Of a DNA stretch of 9,315 bases, positions 1 to 6,343 are shown in pieces. This DNA is from Chitinophagaceae bacterium (GTDB lineage Bacteria > Bacteroidota > Bacteroidia > Chitinophagales > Chitinophagaceae): positions 1 through 9,315 of the forward strand of contig DMRT01000019.1 of the NCBI GenBank assembly GCA_003455235.1, written 5' to 3'. The first letter of the stretch is position 1. The number at the start of each line of letters is the position of its first letter. The notes beneath the pieces were generated by a model. The model searched no databases and had not been told where the DNA came from. It worked only from the letters and a program-made list of their open reading frames with translations. A program made the position numbers and the translations under genes.

Positions 1-310
1 TGCCGACTTCAGCAGGCTTACCGAAGCAGATATCTCCGCCGAAATAAAAGCCCTGTCCATTAAAGACAAAGACGGCATCGGGCTGGTGTTTGTAATGGAA
101 GGCATGAAGAAAGAAGAAAAGAAAAGCTACGGATCGGTATGGGTGGTGCTGGTGGATATGAAATCGAAAAAAGTACTGATGACCGAACGCATGGAACAGG
201 AAGCAGCCGGCTTCGGTTTCCGCAACTTCTGGGTATCCATCATCAAAAAAAGCCTGGTGGAAATTGAAAAGAAAAAATACAAGGTCTGGAAAAGCAAGTA
301 CGGCAGCTGA
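1..310 (+). CDS. Unrecognised conserved-looking protein, C-terminal part (5' partial)
   Basis: The reading frame is open from the window edge (first full codon at base 2) to TGA at 308-310, giving 102 visible residues; the true start lies upstream. GTG 86 and the ATGs that follow it are internal codons, because the open frame continues upstream of them. The visible part has a short acidic/helical stretch, then a hydrophobic strand (GSVWVVLVDM), a basic turn and a second strand reading KKVLMTERM. A Gly/aromatic patch follows (AAGFGFRNFW), then a Lys/Glu-rich amphipathic helix ending in KSKYGS. This looks like the end of a small alpha/beta, probably exported, protein of the kind often left as hypothetical in Bacteroidetes. 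I do not recognise a family and assign no function. Only 12 nt separate it from the thioesterase gene, so it is probably co-transcribed with the pigment genes. Confidence 0.8.
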   Translation, partial: ADFSRLTEADISAEIKALSIKDKDGIGLVFVMEGMKKEEKKSYGSVWVVLVDMKSKKVLMTERMEQEAAGFGFRNFWVSIIKKSLVEIEKKKYKVWKSKYGS

Positions 311-322
311 TCCCCGCATATT

Positions 323-748
323 ATGTCAACAGAACTAAGCTGCACCAGGGAGATCCTGGTACGATTCAATGAAGCCGACCCCCTGGGCATTGTCTGGCAC
401 GGGCACTACATCCGTTATTTTGAAGACGGGCGTGAAGCCTTTGGCGAAACACACGGACTGAAATACTTAGACGTATACCAGCAGGGGTTTGTAATACCGG
501 TGGTGAATGTGCAATGCGATTTTAAAAAATCACTGCGCTATGGCGACCGGGTTGTTGTGGAAACAAAATACATTCCCTGCGAAGCGGCCAAAATGAAATT
601 CTCTTACCGGTTGTACAATTCCGCTACCGGCGAGCTGGTGGCAACGGGTTCTTCTGTACAGGTTTTTTTAAGCAAAGACGATTCGGTTCTTCAATTATCC
701 AACCCGCCTTTTTTTGAAGAGTGGAAAAAGAAACATGACCTGGGTTAA
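323..748 (+). CDS. Hotdog-fold acyl-CoA/acyl-ACP thioesterase (4HBT/YbgC-like)
   Basis: This 141-residue protein has the length of a single hotdog domain. The N-terminal signature runs from R14 to about E34 and includes EADPLGIVWHGHYIRYFE, the D-x-x-G-x-V-x-x-x-x-Y pattern of the 4-hydroxybenzoyl-CoA thioesterase family. D19 lies where that family has its catalytic Asp. The central helix (about 30-50) is followed by strands containing the DFKKSLRYGDRVVVET region and KMKFSYRLYN, as expected for the fold. The family hydrolyses acyl thioesters in the cytoplasm; in aryl-polyene loci such enzymes are thought to release or proofread acyl-ACP intermediates. The substrate here is not visible in the sequence. 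ATG 323 lies 12 nt after the preceding stop, and the next gene starts 6 nt after this stop, which supports an operon. It could instead be a general acyl-CoA thioesterase captured into the operon. Confidence 0.93.
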   Translation: MSTELSCTREILVRFNEADPLGIVWHGHYIRYFEDGREAFGETHGLKYLDVYQQGFVIPVVNVQCDFKKSLRYGDRVVVETKYIPCEAAKMKFSYRLYNSATGELVATGSSVQVFLSKDDSVLQLSNPPFFEEWKKKHDLG

Positions 749-754
749 TAAACT

Positions 755-1888
755 ATGACACCTATTTTTATCAGCGCCGATAATATCATTTCACCGGTAG
801 GAGACAACACCGCTGATAATTTTAACGGGCTTCTGCGGGACGTATCGGGTGTCAACCTTCATACGGGCTCCCCATTTTCAGCGCAGCCGTTTTATGCATC
901 CCTTTTTAATCCCGGGCATTTCAGTTACCAAACGGGCAAACAACAGTACACCCGTTTTGAAAACCTGCTCATCGCTTCCATCGTCGATGCACTTGCCAAC
1001 AGCGCAGTAAAGGCAGCAGATACAAAAACGGTACTGATCATTTCCACCACCAAGGGCAATATCAGTTTACTGGAAACAGAAACAGCTTCGGCGGAGTTGA
1101 ACCGGCGCATCTCGTTGAATACATCCGCCCGGCTGCTGGCATCTCATTTCGGATTTGTAAATACACCCATCATCGTTTCCAATGCCTGCATATCCGGTAT
1201 CCTGGCCATACTCACCGGCATACGGCTCATCCGTTCGGGTCAATACGATCATGCTGTAATTGCCGGTGCCGATGTGATTACCCGCTTTGTATTATCCGGC
1301 TTTCAATCGTTCCAGGCAGTAAGTGCCGCTCCCTGTAAACCGTTTGATGCGGCAAGAGACGGCATCAACCTCGGAGAAGGAGCCGCCACCATGATTATCA
1401 GTTCACGCAAAGAATATTCGTATGGAGCAATGGTAATGGGCGGCGCCACCAGCAACGACGCCAATCATATCTCAGGCCCATCCCGAACCGGCGAAGAACT
1501 GAATATGGCCATCGGACGTTCGCTGCAGGAAGCCGGGTTGTTGGCCGCAGGTGTTGATTTTATTTCGGCTCACGGTACCGCCACTTTATACAACGATGAG
1601 ATGGAAGCAAAAGCCATTAACCTGGCCGGGCTGCAAACCGTTCCGGTAAACAGCCTGAAGGGATACTATGGCCACACCCTCGGCGCTGCCGGGCTTATTG
1701 AATCGGTTATTGCGGTGAAGTCGCTCAAAGAAAATACGGTAATACCCACCCGGGGTTTCAGCAGCATGGGTGTTACCCAACCGGTGAATGTATGCACCGG
1801 CGTTTATAAAAACGAACTTCGCAACTGCCTTAAAACCGCTTCGGGTTTTGGCGGCTGTAACGCAGCCATGATTTTCGGTAAAGAATAA
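755..1888 (+). CDS. Beta-ketoacyl-ACP synthase, catalytically complete (KS I)
   Basis: This 377-residue thiolase-fold condensing enzyme carries the full triad: C145 in VSNACISG, H273 in SAHGTAT and H307 in KGYYGHTLGAAG, with the conserved Lys at 302. Other family marks are PFDAARDGINLGEGA (about 197-210) and the C-terminal GFGGCNAAMIFG. It should catalyse decarboxylative Claisen condensation of malonyl-ACP with an acyl chain in the cytoplasm. At 377 residues it is slightly shorter than typical FabF-type enzymes (about 410), mainly through a compact N-terminal half; nothing catalytic is lost. It shares the motif GxNLGEGA and the T-R-F-x-L-x-G-F stretch with the second active KS (5143-6342), so the two look like paralogues of a pigment-type KS clade rather than housekeeping FabF. 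Which step it performs (priming or elongation) cannot be told from sequence alone. Confidence 0.95.
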   Translation: MTPIFISADNIISPVGDNTADNFNGLLRDVSGVNLHTGSPFSAQPFYASLFNPGHFSYQTGKQQYTRFENLLIASIVDALANSAVKAADTKTVLIISTTKGNISLLETETASAELNRRISLNTSARLLASHFGFVNTPIIVSNACISGILAILTGIRLIRSGQYDHAVIAGADVITRFVLSGFQSFQAVSAAPCKPFDAARDGINLGEGAATMIISSRKEYSYGAMVMGGATSNDANHISGPSRTGEELNMAIGRSLQEAGLLAAGVDFISAHGTATLYNDEMEAKAINLAGLQTVPVNSLKGYYGHTLGAAGLIESVIAVKSLKENTVIPTRGFSSMGVTQPVNVCTGVYKNELRNCLKTASGFGGCNAAMIFGKE

Positions 1889-1916
1889 TTACTTTTAATA
1901 AAACAGATCTGGCACT

Positions 1917-2990
1917 ATGAATTTTTTCTCCAAAGACAAACAATCAGCATTCGACGCAAAAGAAACAGCACAATGGATTGCATTCGGACCGGTGATTTTC
2001 CAGGCAGCAAGGGTATTGCGCAACACCGGCATCCTGGCATTGATTGAAGAAAGCGGAAACACCGGGCTTACCAATGAAGAGATCGCCGAAAAAACCAATT
2101 TGTCCAACTACGGCGCACGGGTACTGCTGGAATCAGGGTTAAGTATGGGCCTGGTGCTGGTGAATGATAAACGGTACACTTTAGGTAAAACCGGGCACTT
2201 TATTCTGCACGACCCTTTAACAAAAGTGAACATGGATTTTGTGCATGATGTAAATTACAAAGGCCTTTTTTACCTGGATAAAAGCATTGAAACCGGAAAA
2301 CCGGAAGGGCTGAAAGAATTCGGCAGCTGGAACACCGTATACGAGGCATTGTCGCAGCTGCCACCACATGTGCAGGAAAGCTGGTTTAATTTTGATCATT
2401 TTTTTTCAGACGATGCCTTTCCGCTGGTGCTGCCGAAAGTGTACAACGGAGAGGTAAAGAATATTCTTGACATTGGCGGTAATACCGGCAAATGGGCCAT
2501 TGCCTCTGCCAGGTACAGCCCGGATGTTCATATTACCATTATGGACCTGCCCGGGCAGCTTGACATGGCCAGGAAAAAAGCGGAGCAGCTGGGATTGAGT
2601 GACCGGATCTCCTTCCTGGCGGTTAACCTGCTGGAAGAAAATGCAAAGATCCCGAAGGGATTTGATGCGATCTGGATGAGCCAGTTCCTGGATTGTTTTT
2701 CAGAAAACCAGATCGTTTCTATTTTAAAACGCTGCCACGAGGCACTGGATGATAATGGCTATGTATTCATCCTGGAGCCTTTCTGGGACCGGCAGCGCTT
2801 TGAAGTGGCGTCGTTCTGTTTACAGCAAACCTCGCTGTACTTTACCGTACTGGCCAACGGCAACAGCCAGATGTACAGCGCTGAGGTATTCCTGAAATGT
2901 ATTGACGAAGCAGGGCTTGAAGTAGCGGAGGAAACAGACCGAATCGGCATCAGCCAGACACTGTTGAAATGCAAAAAAAGAAAACAATAA
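1917..2990 (+). CDS. SAM-dependent methyltransferase with dimerisation domain (O-methyltransferase type)
   Basis: The product is 357 residues. The first ~100 form an all-helical, winged-helix-like dimerisation region (LRNTGILALIEESG, then LTNEEIAEKTNLS), as in plant COMT-like and bacterial polyketide methyltransferases. The Rossmann domain has motif I ILDIGGNTG at 183-191, the acidic ribose-binding residue D210 at the end of strand 2 (TIMDLPG), and a later strand GYVFILEPFW (281-290). It should transfer a methyl group from SAM to a small aromatic or polyketide substrate in the cytoplasm. The segment AIWMSQFLDCFSEN (251-264) aligns with the family stretch that normally carries the catalytic His-Asp pair; here the His position is D259 and the next residue C260. 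This leaves O- versus C-methylation, or another SAM-dependent reaction, open. It lies 28 nt after KS I and 12 nt before the flavoprotein, suggesting a joint role in aryl-ring tailoring. Confidence 0.93.
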   Translation: MNFFSKDKQSAFDAKETAQWIAFGPVIFQAARVLRNTGILALIEESGNTGLTNEEIAEKTNLSNYGARVLLESGLSMGLVLVNDKRYTLGKTGHFILHDPLTKVNMDFVHDVNYKGLFYLDKSIETGKPEGLKEFGSWNTVYEALSQLPPHVQESWFNFDHFFSDDAFPLVLPKVYNGEVKNILDIGGNTGKWAIASARYSPDVHITIMDLPGQLDMARKKAEQLGLSDRISFLAVNLLEENAKIPKGFDAIWMSQFLDCFSENQIVSILKRCHEALDDNGYVFILEPFWDRQRFEVASFCLQQTSLYFTVLANGNSQMYSAEVFLKCIDEAGLEVAEETDRIGISQTLLKCKKRKQ

Positions 2991-3002
2991 AACACTCTGC
3001 TC

Positions 3003-4244
3003 ATGAAATCAGAAAAAGTAGATGTGCTGGTGATCGGTGCCGGCCCATCTGGCACGGTGGCGGCTTCCATCATTAAGCAGGCCGGCTACAGTGTTACCAT
3101 CGTGGAAAAAATGAAATTTCCCCGCTTTGTAATCGGCGAAAGCCTGCTGCCCCGCTGCATGGAGGCGCTGGAAGAAGCGGGCTTCCTGGATGCCATCAAA
3201 GAAAAAAAATTCCAGGAAAAATTCGGCGCCAAATTCGTTAAGGAAGGAAAAGTATGTGACTACTTCTTTGCCGACCAGTTTACCAGCGGGTGGACATGGA
3301 CCTGGCAGGTACCCCGGGGAGAATTTGATCAAACCCTGGCCGATTGCTGCGAAAAAACGGGCATCCCCGTTCATTATGAAACAACCGTAACGGCCATTGA
3401 ATTCAATGGATCCGATTCCATCACCACGGTGGAAGATATCAACGGTAATAAATCTCAGATTGAAGCAAGGTTCATTGTAGACGGCAGCGGCTATGGAAGG
3501 GTGATACCAAAACTGTTCAACATGGACAAGCCTTCCAATCTTCCGCCCCGTAAAACGTTGTTTACGCATGTAAATGATGTAAAGCGTTCGATGGATGATG
3601 AACCCAACCGCATCACCATTATTGTACACGACAAGGGAATCTGGATCTGGGTGATTCCTTTTTCCAGCGGTATTACATCGGTAGGTTTTGTGGGAGAGCC
3701 CGGCTTTTTCAATAAAGTGAGCGGAACCAATGAAGAACAGCTCCGTGCCCTCATCGATTCAGAACCATACCTGCGGGAGCGGATGGATGGAGTGGAAATG
3801 AAGTTTGAACCCCGGGTGCTCGAATCCTGGTCAACCACCACCAACCGGTTCTATGGCGATGGGTTTGTACTTACCGGCAACGTAACCGAGTTCCTGGACC
3901 CGGTATTTTCTTCCGGCGTAACCCTGGCAACTGTTTCCAGTCAGAAAGCAGCTCACCTTGTAATCAGGAAACTGAAAGGAGAAAACATCGATTGGGAAAA
4001 AGAATACACCGAACCCATGATGCAGGGGGTAAACACCTTCCGCTCTTACGTGATGGCCTGGTACGATGGAACACTGGATACTATTTTCTTTTCGGAAAAA
4101 CCCAACCTGGAAATAAAGAACATGATCTGTTCGGTGCTGGCCGGCTATGTATGGGACCTCGATAACCCCTATGTGAAGAATCACGACACGGCCCTGAAAA
4201 AACTGGCCAAGCTCATCAACCTTGAAAAAACACTGGCAGGATAA
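3003..4244 (+). CDS. FAD-dependent oxidoreductase, halogenase/geranylgeranyl-reductase-like
   Basis: This 413-residue flavoprotein starts with a Rossmann dinucleotide motif (VLVIGAGPSGTVAA, 8-21), followed by E36 for the ribose and the family stretch PRFVIGESLLPRCMEALEEAGF (40-61). WIWVIP at 214-219 matches the W-x-W-x-I-P motif of flavin-dependent halogenases, and GWTWTWQVPRGEFD (96-109) is a second Trp-rich element. D160-G163 (DGSG) and GNVTEFLDPVFSSGV (292-306) are the second and third FAD contacts seen in halogenases and related reductases. The KFGAKF segment (73-78) could supply the Lys that halogenases use to guide HOX, but I cannot confirm that by alignment. Family knowledge allows halogenation, hydroxylation or double-bond reduction. 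Next to a methyltransferase in an aryl-polyene-type operon, ring halogenation or hydroxylation is the most attractive inference. No flavin reductase is in the window. Assignment to the superfamily is firm; the reaction is not. Confidence 0.9.
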   Translation: MKSEKVDVLVIGAGPSGTVAASIIKQAGYSVTIVEKMKFPRFVIGESLLPRCMEALEEAGFLDAIKEKKFQEKFGAKFVKEGKVCDYFFADQFTSGWTWTWQVPRGEFDQTLADCCEKTGIPVHYETTVTAIEFNGSDSITTVEDINGNKSQIEARFIVDGSGYGRVIPKLFNMDKPSNLPPRKTLFTHVNDVKRSMDDEPNRITIIVHDKGIWIWVIPFSSGITSVGFVGEPGFFNKVSGTNEEQLRALIDSEPYLRERMDGVEMKFEPRVLESWSTTTNRFYGDGFVLTGNVTEFLDPVFSSGVTLATVSSQKAAHLVIRKLKGENIDWEKEYTEPMMQGVNTFRSYVMAWYDGTLDTIFFSEKPNLEIKNMICSVLAGYVWDLDNPYVKNHDTALKKLAKLINLEKTLAG

Positions 4245-4258
4245 GAAGAACCATTTTG
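4245..4258 (+). promoter_or_regulatory. Weak purine-rich RBS and TTG start for the half-KS gene
   Basis: GAAGAA at 4245-4250 directly follows the flavoprotein stop and sits 5 nt before a TTG at 4256-4258. TTG is the only sensible initiation codon here: the first in-frame ATG falls about 53 codons in, inside the conserved N-terminal part. The ATG at 4278 is in another frame. The residues read from TTG (TYINADCVITG) resemble the start of the downstream ketosynthase homologue at 6344 (MYIRATGNISPQ), which supports this start. Confidence 0.6.
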
Positions 4259-4882
4259 AGTACCAACACATATATCAATGCGGACTGTGTCATTACCGGC
4301 AACCGCATCTATAAAAATGGCCGCCCGGTTTTTGATGACCAGGCGGCTGCGGCGCCTGATTTCCTGGTATCGGCATACCGGCACTTTGACCTGCAGTACC
4401 CCAAGTTTTACAAGATGGATCATACCAGCAGGCTGGGCTGGCTGGCGAATGAACTATTGCTGCAGGAAGGATTTCAAAAAGAAAAATACCGCCCGGAAGA
4501 AGTGGGCATTGTTTTGTCGAACAGCAATTCAAGCCTTGACACCGATATCCGGTATTATGAAACGGTGCAATCCATTCCCAGCCCGGCCCTGTTTGTATAT
4601 ACCCTGCCCAATATCGTCATCGGCGAAATCTCCATCTGTCACGGGTTCAAGGGAGAAAATGCCTTTTTCGTTTCTGAACAATTTGATACGGGATTTATTG
4701 AACAATATGTGAACGGTCTCGTTAATAATAATATATTGCAGGCCTGTATCTGTGGCTGGGTGGAGTGGCTGGGAAATGATTACCGGGCAGCCCTTTTCCT
4801 GGTGGAGAAAATGAAAACGGCCAATTCCGTTATTTTTACAGCCGAAAACCTTAATAAAATATATCAGATAGAAAATGGATAA
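4256..4882 (+). CDS. Half-length ketosynthase-like protein lacking the catalytic Cys
   Basis: This 208-residue product covers only the N-terminal half of a thiolase-fold ketosynthase and looks like the beta-ketoacyl synthase N-terminal-like group (Pfam Ketoacyl-synt_2). Family-like features are KMDHTSRLGWLANELLLQ (53-70), EEVGIVLSNSNSSLDTDIRYYE (81-102), SPALFVYTLPNIVIGEISICHGFKGEN (109-135) and a closing strand with ICGWVEWL (165-172). Where active enzymes read S-T-A-C, this one reads S-E-Q-F (140-143), so Phe143 replaces the nucleophile. There is no C-terminal half and hence no His residues. It does not look like a broken gene: the frame is clean, the domain ends neatly, and the ACP gene begins inside its last codons. 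By analogy with truncated KS partners reported in aryl-polyene systems, it may bind an active KS and shape its tunnel. That role is inference. Confidence 0.85.
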   Translation: MSTNTYINADCVITGNRIYKNGRPVFDDQAAAAPDFLVSAYRHFDLQYPKFYKMDHTSRLGWLANELLLQEGFQKEKYRPEEVGIVLSNSNSSLDTDIRYYETVQSIPSPALFVYTLPNIVIGEISICHGFKGENAFFVSEQFDTGFIEQYVNGLVNNNILQACICGWVEWLGNDYRAALFLVEKMKTANSVIFTAENLNKIYQIENG

Positions 4883-5138
4883 GTTAATATCGGATCTGAA
4901 ATCGCAGATCGTTACCCAGCTGAACCTGCAGGATATCAAACCCGAAGACATCGGGGATGATCAGCCATTGTTCGTGGAAGGGCTCGGGTTGGATTCGATC
5001 GATGCACTTGAACTCATTGTATTACTGCAACAGCAGTACAAGATAAAACTCAGCAATGCCGATGAAGGCCCCAAGGTATTCCGCACCGTTCGTACCATGG
5101 CCGAATACATTACCGCACATCAGGCACAGAATTCATAA
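4875..5138 (+). CDS. Discrete acyl carrier protein
   Basis: This 87-residue, acidic, helical protein carries the phosphopantetheine attachment motif GLGLDSIDALEL (36-47) with Ser41 as the modified residue. The preceding DDQPLFVEG loop and the following LIVLLQQQYKIKL helix are typical of ACPs in aryl-polyene and dialkylresorcinol-type loci. It would carry the growing chain between the ketosynthases and partner enzymes in the cytoplasm and needs a phosphopantetheinyl transferase, which is not in the window. ATG 4875 overlaps the end of the half-KS gene by 8 nt, implying translational coupling, and the next KS starts 4 nt after its stop. The arrangement half-KS, ACP, active KS, inactive KS suggests these four are made together as a complex. 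Confidence 0.96.
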   Translation: MDKLISDLKSQIVTQLNLQDIKPEDIGDDQPLFVEGLGLDSIDALELIVLLQQQYKIKLSNADEGPKVFRTVRTMAEYITAHQAQNS

Positions 5139-5142
5139 TTAA

Positions 5143-6342
5143 ATGAATGAACCCGTTTTCATTGCCGGCACAGGGATCATATCGGCGATAGGCAATAATG
5201 TCGCCGCATGCCTTGATGCCCTGCAGAACAGCCGTGCCGGTATGGGCCCGATGAAATACCTGCGTTCTGCTCACCAGCAACGGTTACCGGTTGCCGAAGT
5301 AAAGCTCAGCAATGAAGAACTGGCAGCCCTCGCCGGGCTCCCCGCCGTTAAAAGCCGCACGGCCCTGTTAAGCCTGGTGGCTGCCAAAGAAGCGCTGAGC
5401 CGTTCGGGCATTACTGATGTAAAAGCCTGGCGTACGGGTTTCATCTCCGCCAATTCGGTGGGTGGAATGGATAAGACAGAAAATTTCTTCAACCAGTTTT
5501 TAGCCGATAACCGCAAGGGAAGGCTGAGGGATGTGATCAACCACGAATGCGGCAGCGTAACCGAGCTGGCCGCCGATGCCCTGGGTATTAAAGACTATAT
5601 CAGCACCATCAGCACCGCCTGCTCTTCTTCTGCCAACTCCATTTTTTTGGGAGCCAGATTAATTAAGAACGGCATCCTGGATGTGGTGGTGGCCGGCGGT
5701 ACCGATTCGCTCACAAGATTCACGCTGAATGGTTTTAATACACTGATGATTGTGGATGAACAATTCTGCCAGCCATTTGATGAACACCGGCGTGGATTGA
5801 ACCTGGGTGAGGGCGCCGGTTACGTGGTACTGGTGTCGGATAAAGTAGCCGCCACGCTCCCGGATAAACCGGGCATAACACTGAGCGGTTATTGCAATGC
5901 CAATGATGCCTATCACCAAACAGCTTCATCGCCCGAAGGAACAGGATCCTATCTTGCAATGAGCGGTGCATTGAAGAAAAGCGGGCTGCAGCCTTCTGAT
6001 ATTGATTACATCAACCTGCACGGAACAGGTACACAGAACAATGATATTGCCGAAGGAACAGCGATCAAACGATTATTCGGTCCTCATTTTCCAAAAATGA
6101 GTTCCACCAAAACATTCACCGGTCATACCCTGGGCGCCAGCGGTGGTATAGAAGCCGTATTCTCGGTAATGGCATTGGAGCACAGCATTGTATTTCCCAA
6201 CCTGCGGCTGCAAACGCCCATGAAGGATCTTCCGTTTGTGCCGGTAACCGAAGTGCAGCAAAATGTTGAAATGAAACACGTGTTGTCAAATTCATTTGGG
6301 TTTGGAGGTAATTGTTCGTCTTTAATTTTCTCAAAAGTATAA
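5143..6342 (+). CDS. Beta-ketoacyl-ACP synthase, catalytically complete (KS II)
   Basis: This 399-residue FabF-like condensing enzyme has nucleophile C160 in ISTACSSSAN, H293 in NLHGTGTQNND and H328 in KTFTGHTLGASGG with Lys323. The start FIAGTGIISAIGNNV, PFDEHRRGLNLGEGAGYVVL (211-230) and end SNSFGFGGNCSSLIF are all standard. It is expected to condense malonyl-ACP with the acyl chain. The gene sits between the ACP and a full-length but catalytically dead homologue that begins 1 nt after its stop. This is the classic order of a ketosynthase and its chain-length factor in type II polyketide systems, so it is probably the elongating subunit of that pair (inference). It is clearly distinct in sequence from KS I at 755-1888, which argues against a recent local duplication. 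Confidence 0.96.
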   Translation: MNEPVFIAGTGIISAIGNNVAACLDALQNSRAGMGPMKYLRSAHQQRLPVAEVKLSNEELAALAGLPAVKSRTALLSLVAAKEALSRSGITDVKAWRTGFISANSVGGMDKTENFFNQFLADNRKGRLRDVINHECGSVTELAADALGIKDYISTISTACSSSANSIFLGARLIKNGILDVVVAGGTDSLTRFTLNGFNTLMIVDEQFCQPFDEHRRGLNLGEGAGYVVLVSDKVAATLPDKPGITLSGYCNANDAYHQTASSPEGTGSYLAMSGALKKSGLQPSDIDYINLHGTGTQNNDIAEGTAIKRLFGPHFPKMSSTKTFTGHTLGASGGIEAVFSVMALEHSIVFPNLRLQTPMKDLPFVPVTEVQQNVEMKHVLSNSFGFGGNCSSLIFSKV

Positions 6343-6343
6343 A

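Noticed and set aside
86..310. A small gene starting at GTG 86
   Set aside because: The same frame is open back to base 2 with protein-like sequence, so the GTG is an internal codon of a gene that begins outside the window.
1889..1916. Possible internal promoter in the longest gap
   Set aside because: At 28 nt it is too short for the usual Bacteroidetes -33/-7 arrangement, unless the promoter lies inside KS I, and no TAnnTTTG was seen.
3009..3629. Long minus-strand open frame (206 codons) antisense to the flavoprotein gene
   Set aside because: It is Phe/Gly/His-rich with no recognisable domain, and it lies fully inside a gene with clear FAD motifs. It is a codon-bias shadow.
4278..4712. Plus-strand frame of 144 codons with an ATG start inside the half-KS gene
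   Set aside because: Its composition (Arg/Pro/Ser-rich, no motif) is implausible, while the overlapping TTG-started frame shows clear ketosynthase-like sequence and joins the operon neatly.
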